From: CBDBJQ01 sp965206405
GTDB taxonomy: Bacteria; Pseudomonadota; Alphaproteobacteria; UBA8366
Direction: 5' to 3'
Assembly (NCBI GenBank): GCA_965206405.1
Contig: CBDBJQ010000006.1
Location: forward strand, 1,240,001 to 1,304,000
Length of the DNA stretch: 64,000 bases
Shown: positions 54,757-64,000 of the stretch, one piece after another
Numbering within the stretch: the stretch's first letter is position 1
Layout of the letters: the number at the start of each line of letters is the position of its first letter
Program-made: the position numbers and the translations under genes
The notes under the pieces: model-generated
What the model was told of the DNA's origin: nothing
Seen by the model: the letters and a program-made list of their open reading frames with translations, nothing else
The model's database searches: none

Positions 54757-56818
54757 GCACCGCAGTGTTTCTCTCGAACAGATAGAGCAGGACGCGCAGG
54801 GCTTCGCCCCGATCGCCCTCCAGGCTCGGATATTGCTTGAGAAGGCGATCCGCCGCTTCCGTAGCCGCGACCAGCAAACCCTGGTGGGCACCCAGCTCCG
54901 CGAGCCGGAACTCCGGCAGACCGCTCTGGCGTGTGCCTAGAACCTCGCCGCCGCCACGCAGTTTCAGATCCTCCTCGGCAATCAGGAAGCCATCCGTGGT
55001 GTCCCGGAGAATCCGAAGGCGCTTGAGCGCCTTTTCGCCGCTGTTCTGGTCGTAATGGAGAAAACAGGTCGACTGCCGGTCGCTGCGGCCAACCCTGCCG
55101 CGCAGCTGATGAATCTGGGCGAGACCAAAACGTTCGGCATGTTCGATTACCATGACGGTGGCTTCAGGCACATCGACCCCGACCTCAACCACCGTGGTGG
55201 CAACAAGCAGGCGCGCTGGACCCTCGGCGAAGGCCGCCATGGCAGCATCTTTCTCCTTTGTTTTCATGCGCCCGTGGACAAGCGCGACCGTTTCCCTGCC
55301 GAACCGCGCCTGGAGTTCTTCATGTCGGCGTGCGGCCGCCGCAAGGTCACTCTTTTCGGAATCCTCGATCAGGGGGCATATCCAGTAGACCCTGGCTGTT
55401 TCGAGCACCCGGCCGATGGCTTCGAGCAGTTCATCCGTGCGATCCAGCGGCACCGCCCTGGTATCGATTTCCTTTCGGCCTGCGGGTTTTTCCTTAAGCC
55501 GAGAAATATCCATGTCGCCATAGGCCGTCAATTCCAGGGTCCGGGGAATCGGCGTCGCCGTCATCACGAGGGTATCGACGGTCTTTCCCTTGGCTGCGAG
55601 CTGAAGGCGCTGGTGGACGCCGAAACGGTGCTGTTCGTCGATGATCGCGACCATCAGGTTCTGCATTTGGACAGTTTTCTGGAACAGCGCATGGGTACCG
55701 ACAACGATATCGATCTCGCCGGAAGCGAGCTGTGTTTCCACTTCACGGCGCCGTCCCGTCCGCGCACCACCGGTAAGGGAGGCCACGGTGACGCAAGTGC
55801 CTTGAAGGAACTCCCGCAATCTTGTTTCGTGCTGGTGCACCAGGATCTCGGTCGGCGCCATCAGGGCCGCTTGCCCACCGCATTCAACCGCATTCAGCAT
55901 GGCGAAAAGGCCTACCAGGGTCTTGCCGCTTCCCACATCTCCCTGGAGCAGCCGCAGCATCACTTCCGGTTTCTCCATATCACTGGTGATGTCCCGCAGG
56001 GCCTCTTCCTGGCCCTTTGTCATCTTGAAAGGCAGGGCATTCCGCACGATCCGGCGCATGCGACCATCGCCCTTGACCGCATAACCGCCGCGTCTGGCCC
56101 GATCGATCCGCATCAACCCGAGTGCTAGCTGGTTGGCGAGCAGCTCATCGAAGGCCAGGCGCATGCGTGCCGGCGTGGAAGGCAAGAGAGATTCCATTTC
56201 TTCCGGCGCGTGGGAAGCCTGCACCGCCTCGAGCCATCCCGGCCATTCCCGCCGCACAAGGTCATCGGAATCGAGCCATTCCGGAAGCGCAGGCGCGGTC
56301 TCAACGGCATTGCGGATCACCTTTCCAAGTACGCGAAGCGACAGGCCGGCGGTTAGCGGATAGACGGGTTCGACGCGCGGCAGTTGCGCGAATTCCTTTT
56401 GAGTCAGGACATAATCGGGATGCGTGATCTGCAACTCCCCCCGGAAGGTTTCGATTGTCCCGCTGACGATTCGCTCCGATCCGGGAGGCAGGATGCGTTC
56501 AAGGTAATCTGTTTTAAGATGGAAAAAGTTTAGCGTGATTTGGCCGGTTTCATCGTGGCATTGCACTCGATAGGGCTGTCGCTTGTTGGCCGGGGGGCGG
56601 TGTTCGTCGACAAAGGCCGTGATAGTGGCGATATCGCCATCCACTAGGGCGTCGATTGTCGGGCTGTAGCGGCGGTCAATAATACTGCGCGGCAGATGCC
56701 AGAGCAGATCGACGACGTGCTCACCGGCGAGTTGCTCGAGCCGCTTGCCGATCCGGGGGCCGATGCCCGCCAGGCTGGTAACCGGGGCAAATAGGGGCGA
56801 GAGGATGTGTGGCCGCAA
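54737..56818 (-). CDS. recG: ATP-dependent DNA helicase RecG
   Basis: A 693-aa helicase that remodels stalled forks and recombination intermediates. It has the N-terminal wedge/OB domain (FAPVTSLAGIGPRIGKRLEQ), Walker A LLQGDVGSGKTLVGLF, motif II IDEQHRFGVHQR and the C-terminal LRGRVGRSDRQSTCFLHY. I take TTG 56818 (LRPHILSPLFAPV) because AGGA lies 8 nt upstream and homologues begin here; the longer frame runs into the 17-bp repeats. Divergent from sdhE. Confidence 0.95.
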   Translation of the reverse strand: MRPHILSPLFAPVTSLAGIGPRIGKRLEQLAGEHVVDLLWHLPRSIIDRRYSPTIDALVDGDIATITAFVDEHRPPANKRQPYRVQCHDETGQITLNFFHLKTDYLERILPPGSERIVSGTIETFRGELQITHPDYVLTQKEFAQLPRVEPVYPLTAGLSLRVLGKVIRNAVETAPALPEWLDSDDLVRREWPGWLEAVQASHAPEEMESLLPSTPARMRLAFDELLANQLALGLMRIDRARRGGYAVKGDGRMRRIVRNALPFKMTKGQEEALRDITSDMEKPEVMLRLLQGDVGSGKTLVGLFAMLNAVECGGQAALMAPTEILVHQHETRLREFLQGTCVTVASLTGGARTGRRREVETQLASGEIDIVVGTHALFQKTVQMQNLMVAIIDEQHRFGVHQRLQLAAKGKTVDTLVMTATPIPRTLELTAYGDMDISRLKEKPAGRKEIDTRAVPLDRTDELLEAIGRVLETARVYWICPLIEDSEKSDLAAAARRHEELQARFGRETVALVHGRMKTKEKDAAMAAFAEGPARLLVATTVVEVGVDVPEATVMVIEHAERFGLAQIHQLRGRVGRSDRQSTCFLHYDQNSGEKALKRLRILRDTTDGFLIAEEDLKLRGGGEVLGTRQSGLPEFRLAELGAHQGLLVAATEAADRLLKQYPSLEGDRGEALRVLLYLFERNTAVLTLRSG

Positions 56819-56834
56819 GAGAATAATCCTGTCG

Positions 56835-56881
56835 AATGGACGCAACGTGCAAATGGACGCAACGTGCAAATGGACGCAACG
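56835..56881. repeat. 17-bp tandem repeat between recG and sdhE
   Basis: AATGGACGCAACGTGCA occurs twice perfectly, followed by a truncated third copy of 13 bp. It lies in the divergent promoter region of recG and sdhE and includes repeated ATG triplets, which create spurious longer frames for recG. Confidence 0.9.
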
Positions 56882-56951
56882 AGGTGCCGCCGTTTACGAA
56901 TCCGGACGAGCGACCTATACCCTGCGCAACACCATATACAAGGCAGCCATA

Positions 56952-57221
56952 ATGGATGAAAACGCAGCCACGATCAGGAAAAAGCGCATCCGTTTCCGCA
57001 GCTGGCATCGTGGCACAAGAGAGATGGACATCCTGCTGGGGGGATTCACGGATACCTGTATCGAGGAGATGTCGGAAAGAGAAATCGAGCATTTCGAGGC
57101 TCTGCTCGAGGAGGCCGATGATGATCTCCGCATCTGGCTTATGGCAGATAAGCCCTGGCCCCTGGATATCGACGAGACTCTGGTTCAAAAACTAAAAATT
57201 TACATGAGAAAGAGGCTATAA
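56952..57221 (+). CDS. sdhE: Succinate dehydrogenase FAD assembly factor
   Basis: An 89-aa protein that promotes covalent flavinylation of SdhA. The motif HRGTREMDILLGGF (residues 19-32) contains the conserved RGxxE, and the helical remainder (DTCIEEMSEREIEHFEALLE, DDDLRIWLMADKPWP) fits the SdhE/DUF339 family. ATG 56952 fits the family start. mfd follows 4 nt after the stop. Confidence 0.93.
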   Translation: MDENAATIRKKRIRFRSWHRGTREMDILLGGFTDTCIEEMSEREIEHFEALLEEADDDLRIWLMADKPWPLDIDETLVQKLKIYMRKRL

Positions 57222-57225
57222 GATA

Positions 57226-60200
57226 TTGATTTCTAACCTTGATAAAATTTTTTCTGGGGGGAATTCCGTTGCTGCCGGCGGGACACCCGAGGGCTTCGAT
57301 GCGCTGGTTATCGCCGCCATGGCCGAGCGCCAGCCGGTTCTCCATGTCTGTCGGGATGACAGCCGGATGTCGGCACTTACCGAGGCTCTCGGCTTCTTTG
57401 CGCCAAACCTCGAGATCGTCGGTTTTCCCGCCTGGGACTGTCTGCCCTACGACAGGATATCGCCTAATCCCGCTATTGCCGCGCGGCGCCTCGACTGCCT
57501 GATGCGCCTCGCCCTTGGCTTGCGGCCCGATGTCCTCATTACCACGGTCAACGCCATCCTTCAGCGTCTGCCGCCCAGGACGGGGTTTCACGACGCCCTG
57601 TTCATGGCCGAGCCCGGGGAAACCGTGCCGCTGGAGCGTCTACAGACGTTTCTCGAGATGAACGGGTATCACCGCGCCTCCACGGTCCGCGAACACGGCG
57701 AATATGCCTTGCGCGGGGGTATCGTAGACCTTTTCCCGCCAGGGTCGGAGGATGCGATTCGCCTCGATTTCTTCGGCGACGAGATCGAAAGCCTCCGCCG
57801 CTTCGATCCGGTCAGCCAGAGAACCATCGGTCCGGCTGAACGCCTTACCTTCGGGCCGGTCTCTGAATTCACCCTCAACGAGACGACGATCGCCCGGTTC
57901 CGCAAGGAATACCGGGTGCTGTTTGGTGCCCGGGCAACCGAAGATCCGGTTTTCGAAGCCGTCAGTGCCGGGGTCCGCCATTCAGGCGTCGAACAATGGC
58001 TACCGCTGATGCACGACCGGCTCGAGACCGTTTTTGATTACGCACCGGAGAATGCGGTTATCGGCCTTGATTATCAGGTGCCGGAGATCGTGACGATCCG
58101 TTGCGAGACCATCGAGGACCACTACGAAGCGCGCCAGGAAATCCTGGCTGGCGCCTATGGCACGGATACCAGCCAGTTCTGCCGTCCGCTGCCTCCAGCC
58201 ATGCTGCATCTCGATGAGGGCGAATGGCAACAGCATACGAAAACCCGCCGCCTCATCCAGTTCGGTCCGTTCGCGGCCGAAGAAAACCCGGAAAAGAGCC
58301 CACAAAACACGCAAGCAATCGATTCACTCGATTTCGGCGGGCGCCGGCCGCCCGGGCTGGCCGAAGCCCGGCAGCGTCAGGATGCCAACCCCTTTGACGA
58401 GGCACGCAAACGTTTTACGGAAAGCGACCGCATCGCGGTTCTGTTTGCCCGGAATCCCGAATCAGCCAAGCGCCTGGCCGGCCTCCTGAGAGAGCACGGT
58501 ATGGAAGGCGCCGAGGTCGTCGAAAGCTGGGCTGCAGCGCAGAAGCGTCGCCCGCCTGCAATTTCGGTTGTGGTGCTGGAAATTGAACAAGGGTTTGTTT
58601 TTGATGCTTGCTATGCGCTGAGCGAGCAGGACATTCTTGGCGAACGCCGGCCGAGTTCAGCCAGAGGCCGCCGCAAAGCTGAACAAGTGATCTCCGAGGC
58701 GTCCAGCCTCGCCGAAGGCAGTCTCGTCGTCCATCTCGACCACGGCATCGGCCGCTATCGTGAGCTCGAGACGCTGGAGATCGACAATCTAGTTCATGAC
58801 TGCTTGGTGATCGAATACGCTGACGAGGATCGCCTCTCCGTGCCGGTTGAAAACATCGAACTGCTTTCCCGCTTCGGCAGCGAAGAGGCACTCGCACGCC
58901 TCGACAAACTCGGCGCTTCCGGCTGGCAGGCCCGAAAGGCGCGGGCGCGTGAGCGGATCCGGGAGATTGCGGAAAACCTTCTGCGCACGGCCGCTGAGCG
59001 GGCGGTCAGCTCCCGGCCCGAGATTCATCCGCCTTCCGGCGGTGAGTTCGCAGAATTCTCCGCCGGTTTCGCCTGGACCGAGACCGATGACCAGCTCCAG
59101 TCGATCGAGGATGTGGCCGAGGACCTTGCCCAGGGGCGCCCCATGGACCGCCTGATCTGCGGCGATGTCGGCTTCGGCAAGACCGAAATCGCGCTCAGGG
59201 CCGCCTATCTGGTCGCCATGGATGGCTATCAGGTCGCGGTGGTCGTGCCGACGACATTGCTGGCCAGACAGCACTTCAACCTGTTTGCGGAGCGCTTCCG
59301 CCGCACCCCGTTCGAGGTCGGCCAGCTGTCACGAATGGTATCGTCCGGCGAGGCGAAGGTAGTCAGGCAGAAGATCGCTTCCGGTGATGTGCAGATCGTC
59401 ATCGGCACCCATGCCCTGCTCAGCAAAGCGGTTTCCTTTGCCAATCTCGGGCTTCTCGTGATCGACGAAGAGCAGCATTTCGGGGTTGTCCAAAAAGAGT
59501 GCCTCAAGCAGATGCGCGCCGATGTCCACATTTTGACACTGACCGCAACTCCGATTCCACGCACCCTCCAGATGGCCCTGACCGGCGTGCGAGACATGAG
59601 CATCATTGCCACGCCCCCGGTTGACCGGCTTGCGGTTCGAACCTTCGTGGCACCTTACGATCCGGTCGCCATCAAGGACGCTATTCTTCGCGAGCAGGCC
59701 CGGGGCGGGCAAACCTTTTATGTCTGTCCGAGAATATCGGACCTCCCCCATATCCGGCGGCGACTCGAGCGTCTCGTCCCCGATATCCGTATTAGAATCG
59801 CGCACGGTCAGATGTCGATCGACGAACTCGAGGAGACGATGAGCGGGTTCATCGACAAAAAATATGACATTCTTCTCTGCACCCACATCGTCGAGGCGGG
59901 CCTCGATATTCCCGCAGCCAATACCATCATCGTCCACCGGGCCGACCGTTTCGGGCTGGCTCAGCTCTACCAGCTGCGCGGGCGGGTTGGGCGATCGAAG
60001 GTTCGCGCCTACGCCTATCTCACTCTGCCGCCTGGCCAGAAACTTTCGGAATCAGCGACCCGCAGGCTCGAGGTCATGCAGTCACTCGATACGCTCGGAG
60101 CCGGATTCACGCTGGCTAGCCACGATCTTGATATACGCGGTGCGGGGAACTTGCTCGGGGACGAACAGTCCGGGCACGTGAAGGAAGTGGGGGTTGAGCT

Positions 60201-60855
60201 CTACCAGCACATGCTGAAAGAAGCGGTGAGCGAACTTCGGGTGGCTTCGCAGACGGCAGCCTTGCGAGGCGCACAGGGAGCGAAAGGGGCATTCGGTGAA
60301 GATCCCTTCAGCGAATGGGTACCGCGGGTGTCACTCGACATGTCGATCCAGATTCCGGGCGACTATGTCGCCGACCTGTCGGTGCGTCTCGGCCTTTACC
60401 GGCGCGCGTCTCTGTTGGTCGGGCAGGCGGAGATTGACGGATTCGCCGAGGAGCTTGCCGACCGCTTCGGCCCCGTCCCCGACGAGGTTCGCAATCTGCT
60501 TGGCGTCGTCGCTCTCAAGCATCTGTGTCGGCGCGCTAACATTGAGCGCCTCGATTCAGGATCCGGCGGCACCGTGCTGATTTTCCGCAACAATGCCCCG
60601 CCGGATCCCCAGCGTGTCCTTGATTTCGTTACCGAAAATACGGATGTGGCTCGGATTCTCCCGGGCCAGAAACTGCATCTCCAAAAAGATTGGCCAGCCA
60701 CCAGAGACCGGCTCACCGGGATGCGCCGACTCATCGAGGAGATCGCCGGAATCACGGAAGAAATGGGGATGGGGGAGATGTCAGGAATGCAAGACGCCCT
60801 GGGAGCTGGAGAAGTGTCGGGAATCCGACAGGATTCAGGCGCCGCTGGCCTCTAA
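57226..60855 (+). CDS. mfd: Transcription-repair coupling factor
   Basis: A 1209-aa translocase that removes stalled RNA polymerase and recruits UvrA. The N-terminal UvrB-like module, the RNA polymerase interaction domain (LVVHLDHGIGRYRELETL) and the RecG-like motor are present: Walker A CGDVGFGKTEIA, motif II VIDEEQHFGVVQKE, and LRGRVGRSKVRAYAYL. The start is TTG 57226, coupled to sdhE. The last about 45 residues are Gly/Met-rich with short repeats. It overlaps the convergent FrnE-like gene by 21 nt. Confidence 0.95.
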   Translation: MISNLDKIFSGGNSVAAGGTPEGFDALVIAAMAERQPVLHVCRDDSRMSALTEALGFFAPNLEIVGFPAWDCLPYDRISPNPAIAARRLDCLMRLALGLRPDVLITTVNAILQRLPPRTGFHDALFMAEPGETVPLERLQTFLEMNGYHRASTVREHGEYALRGGIVDLFPPGSEDAIRLDFFGDEIESLRRFDPVSQRTIGPAERLTFGPVSEFTLNETTIARFRKEYRVLFGARATEDPVFEAVSAGVRHSGVEQWLPLMHDRLETVFDYAPENAVIGLDYQVPEIVTIRCETIEDHYEARQEILAGAYGTDTSQFCRPLPPAMLHLDEGEWQQHTKTRRLIQFGPFAAEENPEKSPQNTQAIDSLDFGGRRPPGLAEARQRQDANPFDEARKRFTESDRIAVLFARNPESAKRLAGLLREHGMEGAEVVESWAAAQKRRPPAISVVVLEIEQGFVFDACYALSEQDILGERRPSSARGRRKAEQVISEASSLAEGSLVVHLDHGIGRYRELETLEIDNLVHDCLVIEYADEDRLSVPVENIELLSRFGSEEALARLDKLGASGWQARKARARERIREIAENLLRTAAERAVSSRPEIHPPSGGEFAEFSAGFAWTETDDQLQSIEDVAEDLAQGRPMDRLICGDVGFGKTEIALRAAYLVAMDGYQVAVVVPTTLLARQHFNLFAERFRRTPFEVGQLSRMVSSGEAKVVRQKIASGDVQIVIGTHALLSKAVSFANLGLLVIDEEQHFGVVQKECLKQMRADVHILTLTATPIPRTLQMALTGVRDMSIIATPPVDRLAVRTFVAPYDPVAIKDAILREQARGGQTFYVCPRISDLPHIRRRLERLVPDIRIRIAHGQMSIDELEETMSGFIDKKYDILLCTHIVEAGLDIPAANTIIVHRADRFGLAQLYQLRGRVGRSKVRAYAYLTLPPGQKLSESATRRLEVMQSLDTLGAGFTLASHDLDIRGAGNLLGDEQSGHVKEVGVELYQHMLKEAVSELRVASQTAALRGAQGAKGAFGEDPFSEWVPRVSLDMSIQIPGDYVADLSVRLGLYRRASLLVGQAEIDGFAEELADRFGPVPDEVRNLLGVVALKHLCRRANIERLDSGSGGTVLIFRNNAPPDPQRVLDFVTENTDVARILPGQKLHLQKDWPATRDRLTGMRRLIEEIAGITEEMGMGEMSGMQDALGAGEVSGIRQDSGAAGL

Positions 60856-61491
60856 CCTCTCCTGTGTGGAGAGAATGTCGAACAGCGGGTGGAACGCTTC
60901 CGGTTCCTGGGCGCCGGATATCGCGTATTGCTGATCGAGAATGAAGAAGGGAACGCCCTGGATGCCGAGTTGGCGGGCACGCATGTCTTCAAGACGAACG
61001 GCATCGCTTTCCCCGGAGTCGTTCTCCAGGCAATCCCGGGCCGCATCTTCGGGCAATCCGCCCTCAACAGCGAGACGGATCAGGACAGCCGGATCGCCGA
61101 TATCCTCGCCTTCGAGGAAGTATCCTTTGAACAAGCGCTCCACCAAAGAGTCTTGATACTCATGAGTTTCTGCCCGTCGGATCATCTTGTGGGCGAGCAG
61201 GGTGTTTGGGGTTCTGTCGATCGCCTCGAAAGCAAACGGGATACCGCAGCTCGCCCCGACCATGCGAATGTTCTCGTATATTCCGCTCGCCTTGTCGTCG
61301 CCGCCAAACTTCGCCGTCAGATAGGTTTGGCGGTCCATTCCCGAGGCCGGCATATCGGGATTGAGCTGGAAAGGACGCCAGTGCAAACGGGTCTCGAGGT
61401 CGGGGCGAGCGGCGAGGGCGGCCTCAATCCGGCGCTTGCCGATGTAGCACCAGGGGCAGACAACATCCGAATAAACGTCGATATCAAGCAT
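60835..61491 (-). CDS. DsbA-family thioredoxin-fold oxidoreductase (FrnE/2-hydroxychromene-2-carboxylate isomerase-like)
   Basis: A 218-aa cytoplasmic protein without signal peptide. The start MLDIDVYSDVVCPWCYIGKR carries a C12-P-W-C15 redox motif, and the C-terminal GIQGVPFFILDQQYAISGAQ is the cis-Pro loop. This is the FrnE subgroup, implicated in oxidative-stress disulfide chemistry; the CPWC motif makes an isomerase role less likely. Convergent with mfd. Confidence 0.87.
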   Translation of the reverse strand: MLDIDVYSDVVCPWCYIGKRRIEAALAARPDLETRLHWRPFQLNPDMPASGMDRQTYLTAKFGGDDKASGIYENIRMVGASCGIPFAFEAIDRTPNTLLAHKMIRRAETHEYQDSLVERLFKGYFLEGEDIGDPAVLIRLAVEGGLPEDAARDCLENDSGESDAVRLEDMRARQLGIQGVPFFILDQQYAISGAQEPEAFHPLFDILSTQERLEASGA

Positions 61492-61765
61492 GGTGTTCCC
61501 TGGTCATGGTGTTCCCTGGCGCGGCCCTGAGATGTTGGGCCTTGATATCGGATCTTGGCGCCGGACTCTGGTGGCTGGGCCAGAATGCCTACGAATACGT
61601 ACAGTCTAGCTCAACCGACTGTGCTGCGTCGAGCGGTGCTGGTCTTGCCGAACCGGGCTGAAGCGGTACCATCAAGCTCGGATTTCCGCGAAGTTTTCTG
61701 TGGTTTTTCGCGGGATTGCCGGTGGAGTTTCCTCCAGTTTTCCGGGCGGGGAGCGCATTTATCCG

Positions 61766-63400
61766 ATGCAGCCGACGATTTCACCCTTCGATAGCAATCT
61801 GGATGCAAACGCCGCCAACTACACGGAGTTGAGTCCACTCTCCTTCCTGCGCAGGACGGCGGCCATCTATCCCGACAAGATCGCCGTGATTCATGGCGAT
61901 CTGCGCCGCAGCTATCGGGAAATGGACACGCGGGTTCGGCGCATGGCCTCGTTTCTGACCAAACGCGGGATCGGCAAGGGCGATACGGTGAGCATCATCG
62001 CACCCAATATCCCCGAGCTCCTCGAGGCCCATTACGCGGTGCCCATGGCGGGCGCGGTTCTTAACGCCCTTAATACCCGCCTCGATGCCGGAACCATCGC
62101 CTTCATCCTTGACCATGCGGAAACCGAGATCCTACTGGCCGAACGCAGTTTCGCCGGCGTCGTCAAGGAGACCCTCGAACGCCTCGGTCGCAAACTACCC
62201 ATCATCGACATCGAGGATCCGATGGAGCCTGCCGCGGATCCGATCGGCGATCTTGGCTACGAGGACGTCTTGGCCGAAGGTGACCCCGACTTCATGCCCG
62301 CCGGGCCATTAAACGAATGGGACGCCATCAGCCTCAACTACACCTCGGGGACCACGGGCAACCCCAAAGGTGTCGTCTACCATCATCGCGGTGCCTATCT
62401 GAACGCGGTCGGCAATGCCATCGCCTTTGAGCTCGGGCGGGACAGCGTTTATCTCTGGACCCTGCCGATGTTTCACTGTAACGGCTGGACCTATCCTTGG
62501 GCGGTGACACTGGCAGGAGGCACCCATGTCTGTCTGCGCGAGATCGACCCGGCCATGATCTTCGAGCTGGCAGCGGTCCATGAGGTGACGCACATGTGCG
62601 CCGCCCCTGTCGTCCTGACCATGCTGATCCACGCGCCCGAGGAGGTAAAACGCAGCTTTGCGCATAGCCGCGTCGCAATCGCGACCGGTGGCGCCTCGCC
62701 GCCAAGTGCTGTGATCCGCGGCATGGAGGAATGCGGTTTCGATGTTACGCATCTCTACGGCATGACCGAGTGCTACGGACCGGCTGCGCTTTGCGCCTGG
62801 CAGCCGGGTTGGGAGAGTCTCGATGACGAAGCGCGTACCGGGATGATGGCCCGGCAAGGTGTCGCCTATGCGACTCTGGAAGAACAAACCGTCCTCGACA
62901 CCGAGAGCGGCAAACCGGTGCCTGCCGATGGCGAAACCATCGGCGAGCTGGCCCTGCGGGGGAATACGGTGATGCGCGGGTATCTCAAGAACCCGACGGC
63001 GACCGAAGAGGCCTTTGCCGACGGCTGGTTGCATACGGGCGATCTCGCCGTGATGCATGAAGACGGGTATGTCGAGATCAAGGATCGCGCCAAAGACATC
63101 ATTATTTCCGGCGGTGAGAACATCTCCAGCCTCGAGGTTGAGGAGGTGCTCTATCGACACCCTGCAATCATGGAAGCGGCGGTTGTCGCCCGTCCCGACG
63201 AAAAATGGGGTGAGACTCCGTGCGCTTTCGTCACTCTCGTCGATGGTGGCACGCTTGACGTCGAGGGGGTGATGGATTGGTGCCGCGAAAACATGGCAAA
63301 CTTCAAGATTCCGAGAACGGTTGTCTTCGGTGATCTGCCGAAAACCTCGACGGGAAAGATTCAGAAATTCGTCCTCCGGGAACGTGCGGAGAGCATGTAG
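61766..63400 (+). CDS. Acyl-CoA synthetase (AMP-forming), DmdB-like
   Basis: A 544-aa ANL-superfamily ligase that activates a carboxylic acid with ATP and CoA. Motifs: SLNYTSGTTGNPKGVVYHH (A3), HLYGMTECYGPAALCAW (A5), DGWLHTGDLAVMHEDGY (A7), IKDRAKDIIISGGENISSLE (A8) and a catalytic Lys near the end in KTSTGKIQKF. The N-terminus NAANYTELSPLSFLRR is seen in medium-chain and methylmercaptopropionate-CoA ligases; substrate undecided. ATG 61766 is preferred, since the preceding 22 codons lack family similarity. The downstream SDR gene starts directly after the stop. Confidence 0.9.
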   Translation: MQPTISPFDSNLDANAANYTELSPLSFLRRTAAIYPDKIAVIHGDLRRSYREMDTRVRRMASFLTKRGIGKGDTVSIIAPNIPELLEAHYAVPMAGAVLNALNTRLDAGTIAFILDHAETEILLAERSFAGVVKETLERLGRKLPIIDIEDPMEPAADPIGDLGYEDVLAEGDPDFMPAGPLNEWDAISLNYTSGTTGNPKGVVYHHRGAYLNAVGNAIAFELGRDSVYLWTLPMFHCNGWTYPWAVTLAGGTHVCLREIDPAMIFELAAVHEVTHMCAAPVVLTMLIHAPEEVKRSFAHSRVAIATGGASPPSAVIRGMEECGFDVTHLYGMTECYGPAALCAWQPGWESLDDEARTGMMARQGVAYATLEEQTVLDTESGKPVPADGETIGELALRGNTVMRGYLKNPTATEEAFADGWLHTGDLAVMHEDGYVEIKDRAKDIIISGGENISSLEVEEVLYRHPAIMEAAVVARPDEKWGETPCAFVTLVDGGTLDVEGVMDWCRENMANFKIPRTVVFGDLPKTSTGKIQKFVLRERAESM

Positions 63401-64000
63401 ATGACGGAGGCGCCCCTGGCCGGGAAGGTGGCGTTCGTCACCGGTGCTTCCGGCGGACTCGGCGAGCATTTCGCACGAACCCTGGCGCAGGCCGGTGCCG
63501 CCATCATGCTGACGGCCCGTCGCGGCGATCGCATCGAGGCCATCGCCGCCGAAATCAACGACGAGGGTCACAAGGCTGCCGGAACTGTCCTCGATGTCAG
63601 CGACGCCGACGCGATCCCGCTCGCCTTCGATGCCGCGGAAAAAGCTTTCGGCACTGTCACCGTGCTCATCAACAATGCAGGCATCGTGATACCCGGCAAG
63701 GTCGAGGCTATCTCCGAATCGGACTGGGACGCCGTACTCGACACCAATCTCAAGGGTGGCTGGCTGATGGCACAGGAAGCCGCGCGGCGTATGCTCGCAG
63801 CGAAGCTTGAGGGTAGTATCATCAACATTTCCTCGGCGGTCGCGTTCCGGGTGCAGAAACAGCTTTCGACCTACGCGATTTCGAAAGCCGCTTCCGCCCA
63901 GATGACCCGCACCCTGGCCTATGAACTAGCACCGCACGGAATTCGGGTGAATGCACTGGCACCCGGGTACATCGCAACGGAGATGAACCGGGAGTTCCTG
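63401..64000 (+). CDS. SDR-family oxidoreductase, 3' end beyond window
   Basis: 200 codons are visible. The N-terminal Rossmann motif is VTGASGGLGEHFA, then VLINNAGIVIPGKVE, catalytic Ser in INISSAVAF, YAISK as Tyr-x3-Lys, and GIRVNALAPGYIATEMN. The ATG lies immediately after the acyl-CoA synthetase stop, so both are probably in one operon, consistent with acyl-CoA metabolism such as a 3-hydroxyacyl dehydrogenase (inference). Confidence 0.88.
   Translation, partial: MTEAPLAGKVAFVTGASGGLGEHFARTLAQAGAAIMLTARRGDRIEAIAAEINDEGHKAAGTVLDVSDADAIPLAFDAAEKAFGTVTVLINNAGIVIPGKVEAISESDWDAVLDTNLKGGWLMAQEAARRMLAAKLEGSIINISSAVAFRVQKQLSTYAISKAASAQMTRTLAYELAPHGIRVNALAPGYIATEMNREFL

Noticed and set aside
62309..63571. 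420-codon minus-strand frame opposite the acyl-CoA synthetase
   Set aside because: Antisense to an intact ANL ligase with all motifs; no recognisable domain.

Overview
The window reads as chromosomal DNA of a GC-rich alphaproteobacterium, most likely Rhodospirillales or a close relative. The main evidence is gene order: erpA-argS-SPOR-nagZ-M50 protease-scpA-scpB-tatABC-serS-surE-pcm-LysM/M23 lipoprotein-(DUF815)-yajC-secD-secF-Mth938-like-NDUFAF6-like, followed by uvrA/ssb-gyrA-coaD and DUF502-recG-sdhE-mfd. This is a conserved alphaproteobacterial backbone as I recall it. No sequence search was possible, so the taxonomic statement is inference.

Layout. 1-3120: accessory segment on the minus strand with a type II restriction-modification set (ribbon-helix-helix protein, N6-adenine methyltransferase, BsuBI/PstI-type endonuclease cut by the window edge) and a truncated, stop-interrupted Arg/Lys-rich gene. 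It ends at a 611-bp palindromic element (3122-3732) with IS1380-type ends. 3923-10039: peptide ABC transporter operon (fused double ATPase, family-5 binding protein, two permeases). 10139-12355: membrane class III adenylate/guanylate cyclase with a metallo-beta-lactamase-fold hydrolase. 12548-20076: SRAP (YedK), mtnA plus a class II aldolase (methylthioadenosine salvage), a 59-aa small protein, a LysR regulator, a CinA with a degenerate deamidase domain, and the D-glutamate pair dgcN-dgcA. 20170-23507: mobile-element graveyard (IS256 remnant, ParD/RelE-type toxin-antitoxin, Rpn nuclease, IS21 istB remnant, frameshifted type III restriction res fragment, IS1380 remnant), its last 2.4 kb bounded by inverted IS1380-type ends. 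23557-45419: the conserved block of DNA repair, Fe-S, translation, chromosome segregation, Tat and Sec genes. 45805-64000: uvrA, ssb, gyrA, coaD, an intron-interrupted tRNA-Lys, DUF502, recG, sdhE, mfd, a FrnE-like thioredoxin-fold protein, an acyl-CoA synthetase and a partial short-chain dehydrogenase.

Main discovery. The tRNA-Lys(UUU) gene at 53531-53839 is split inside the anticodon by a 233-nt group IC3 self-splicing intron (53566-53798). Its P2, P3, P7, P8, P9 helices and terminal guanosine can be read directly, and its core closely resembles the Azoarcus tRNA-Ile intron. The bacterial tRNA introns I know of sit in tRNA-Leu, tRNA-fMet, tRNA-Ile and tRNA-Arg; a tRNA-Lys host may be new.

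Second theme. Perfect or near-perfect short tandem duplications (9-21 bp) recur across the window. Inside genes their length is a multiple of three (mtnA, SRAP, gyrA, surE, nagZ, the M23 lipoprotein). In pseudogenes and spacers it is often not (10, 11, 13, 14, 17 bp), where it causes frameshifts or duplicated translation-coupling sites. This suggests a lineage-wide slippage process. IS1380-type ends mark the edges of both accessory segments.
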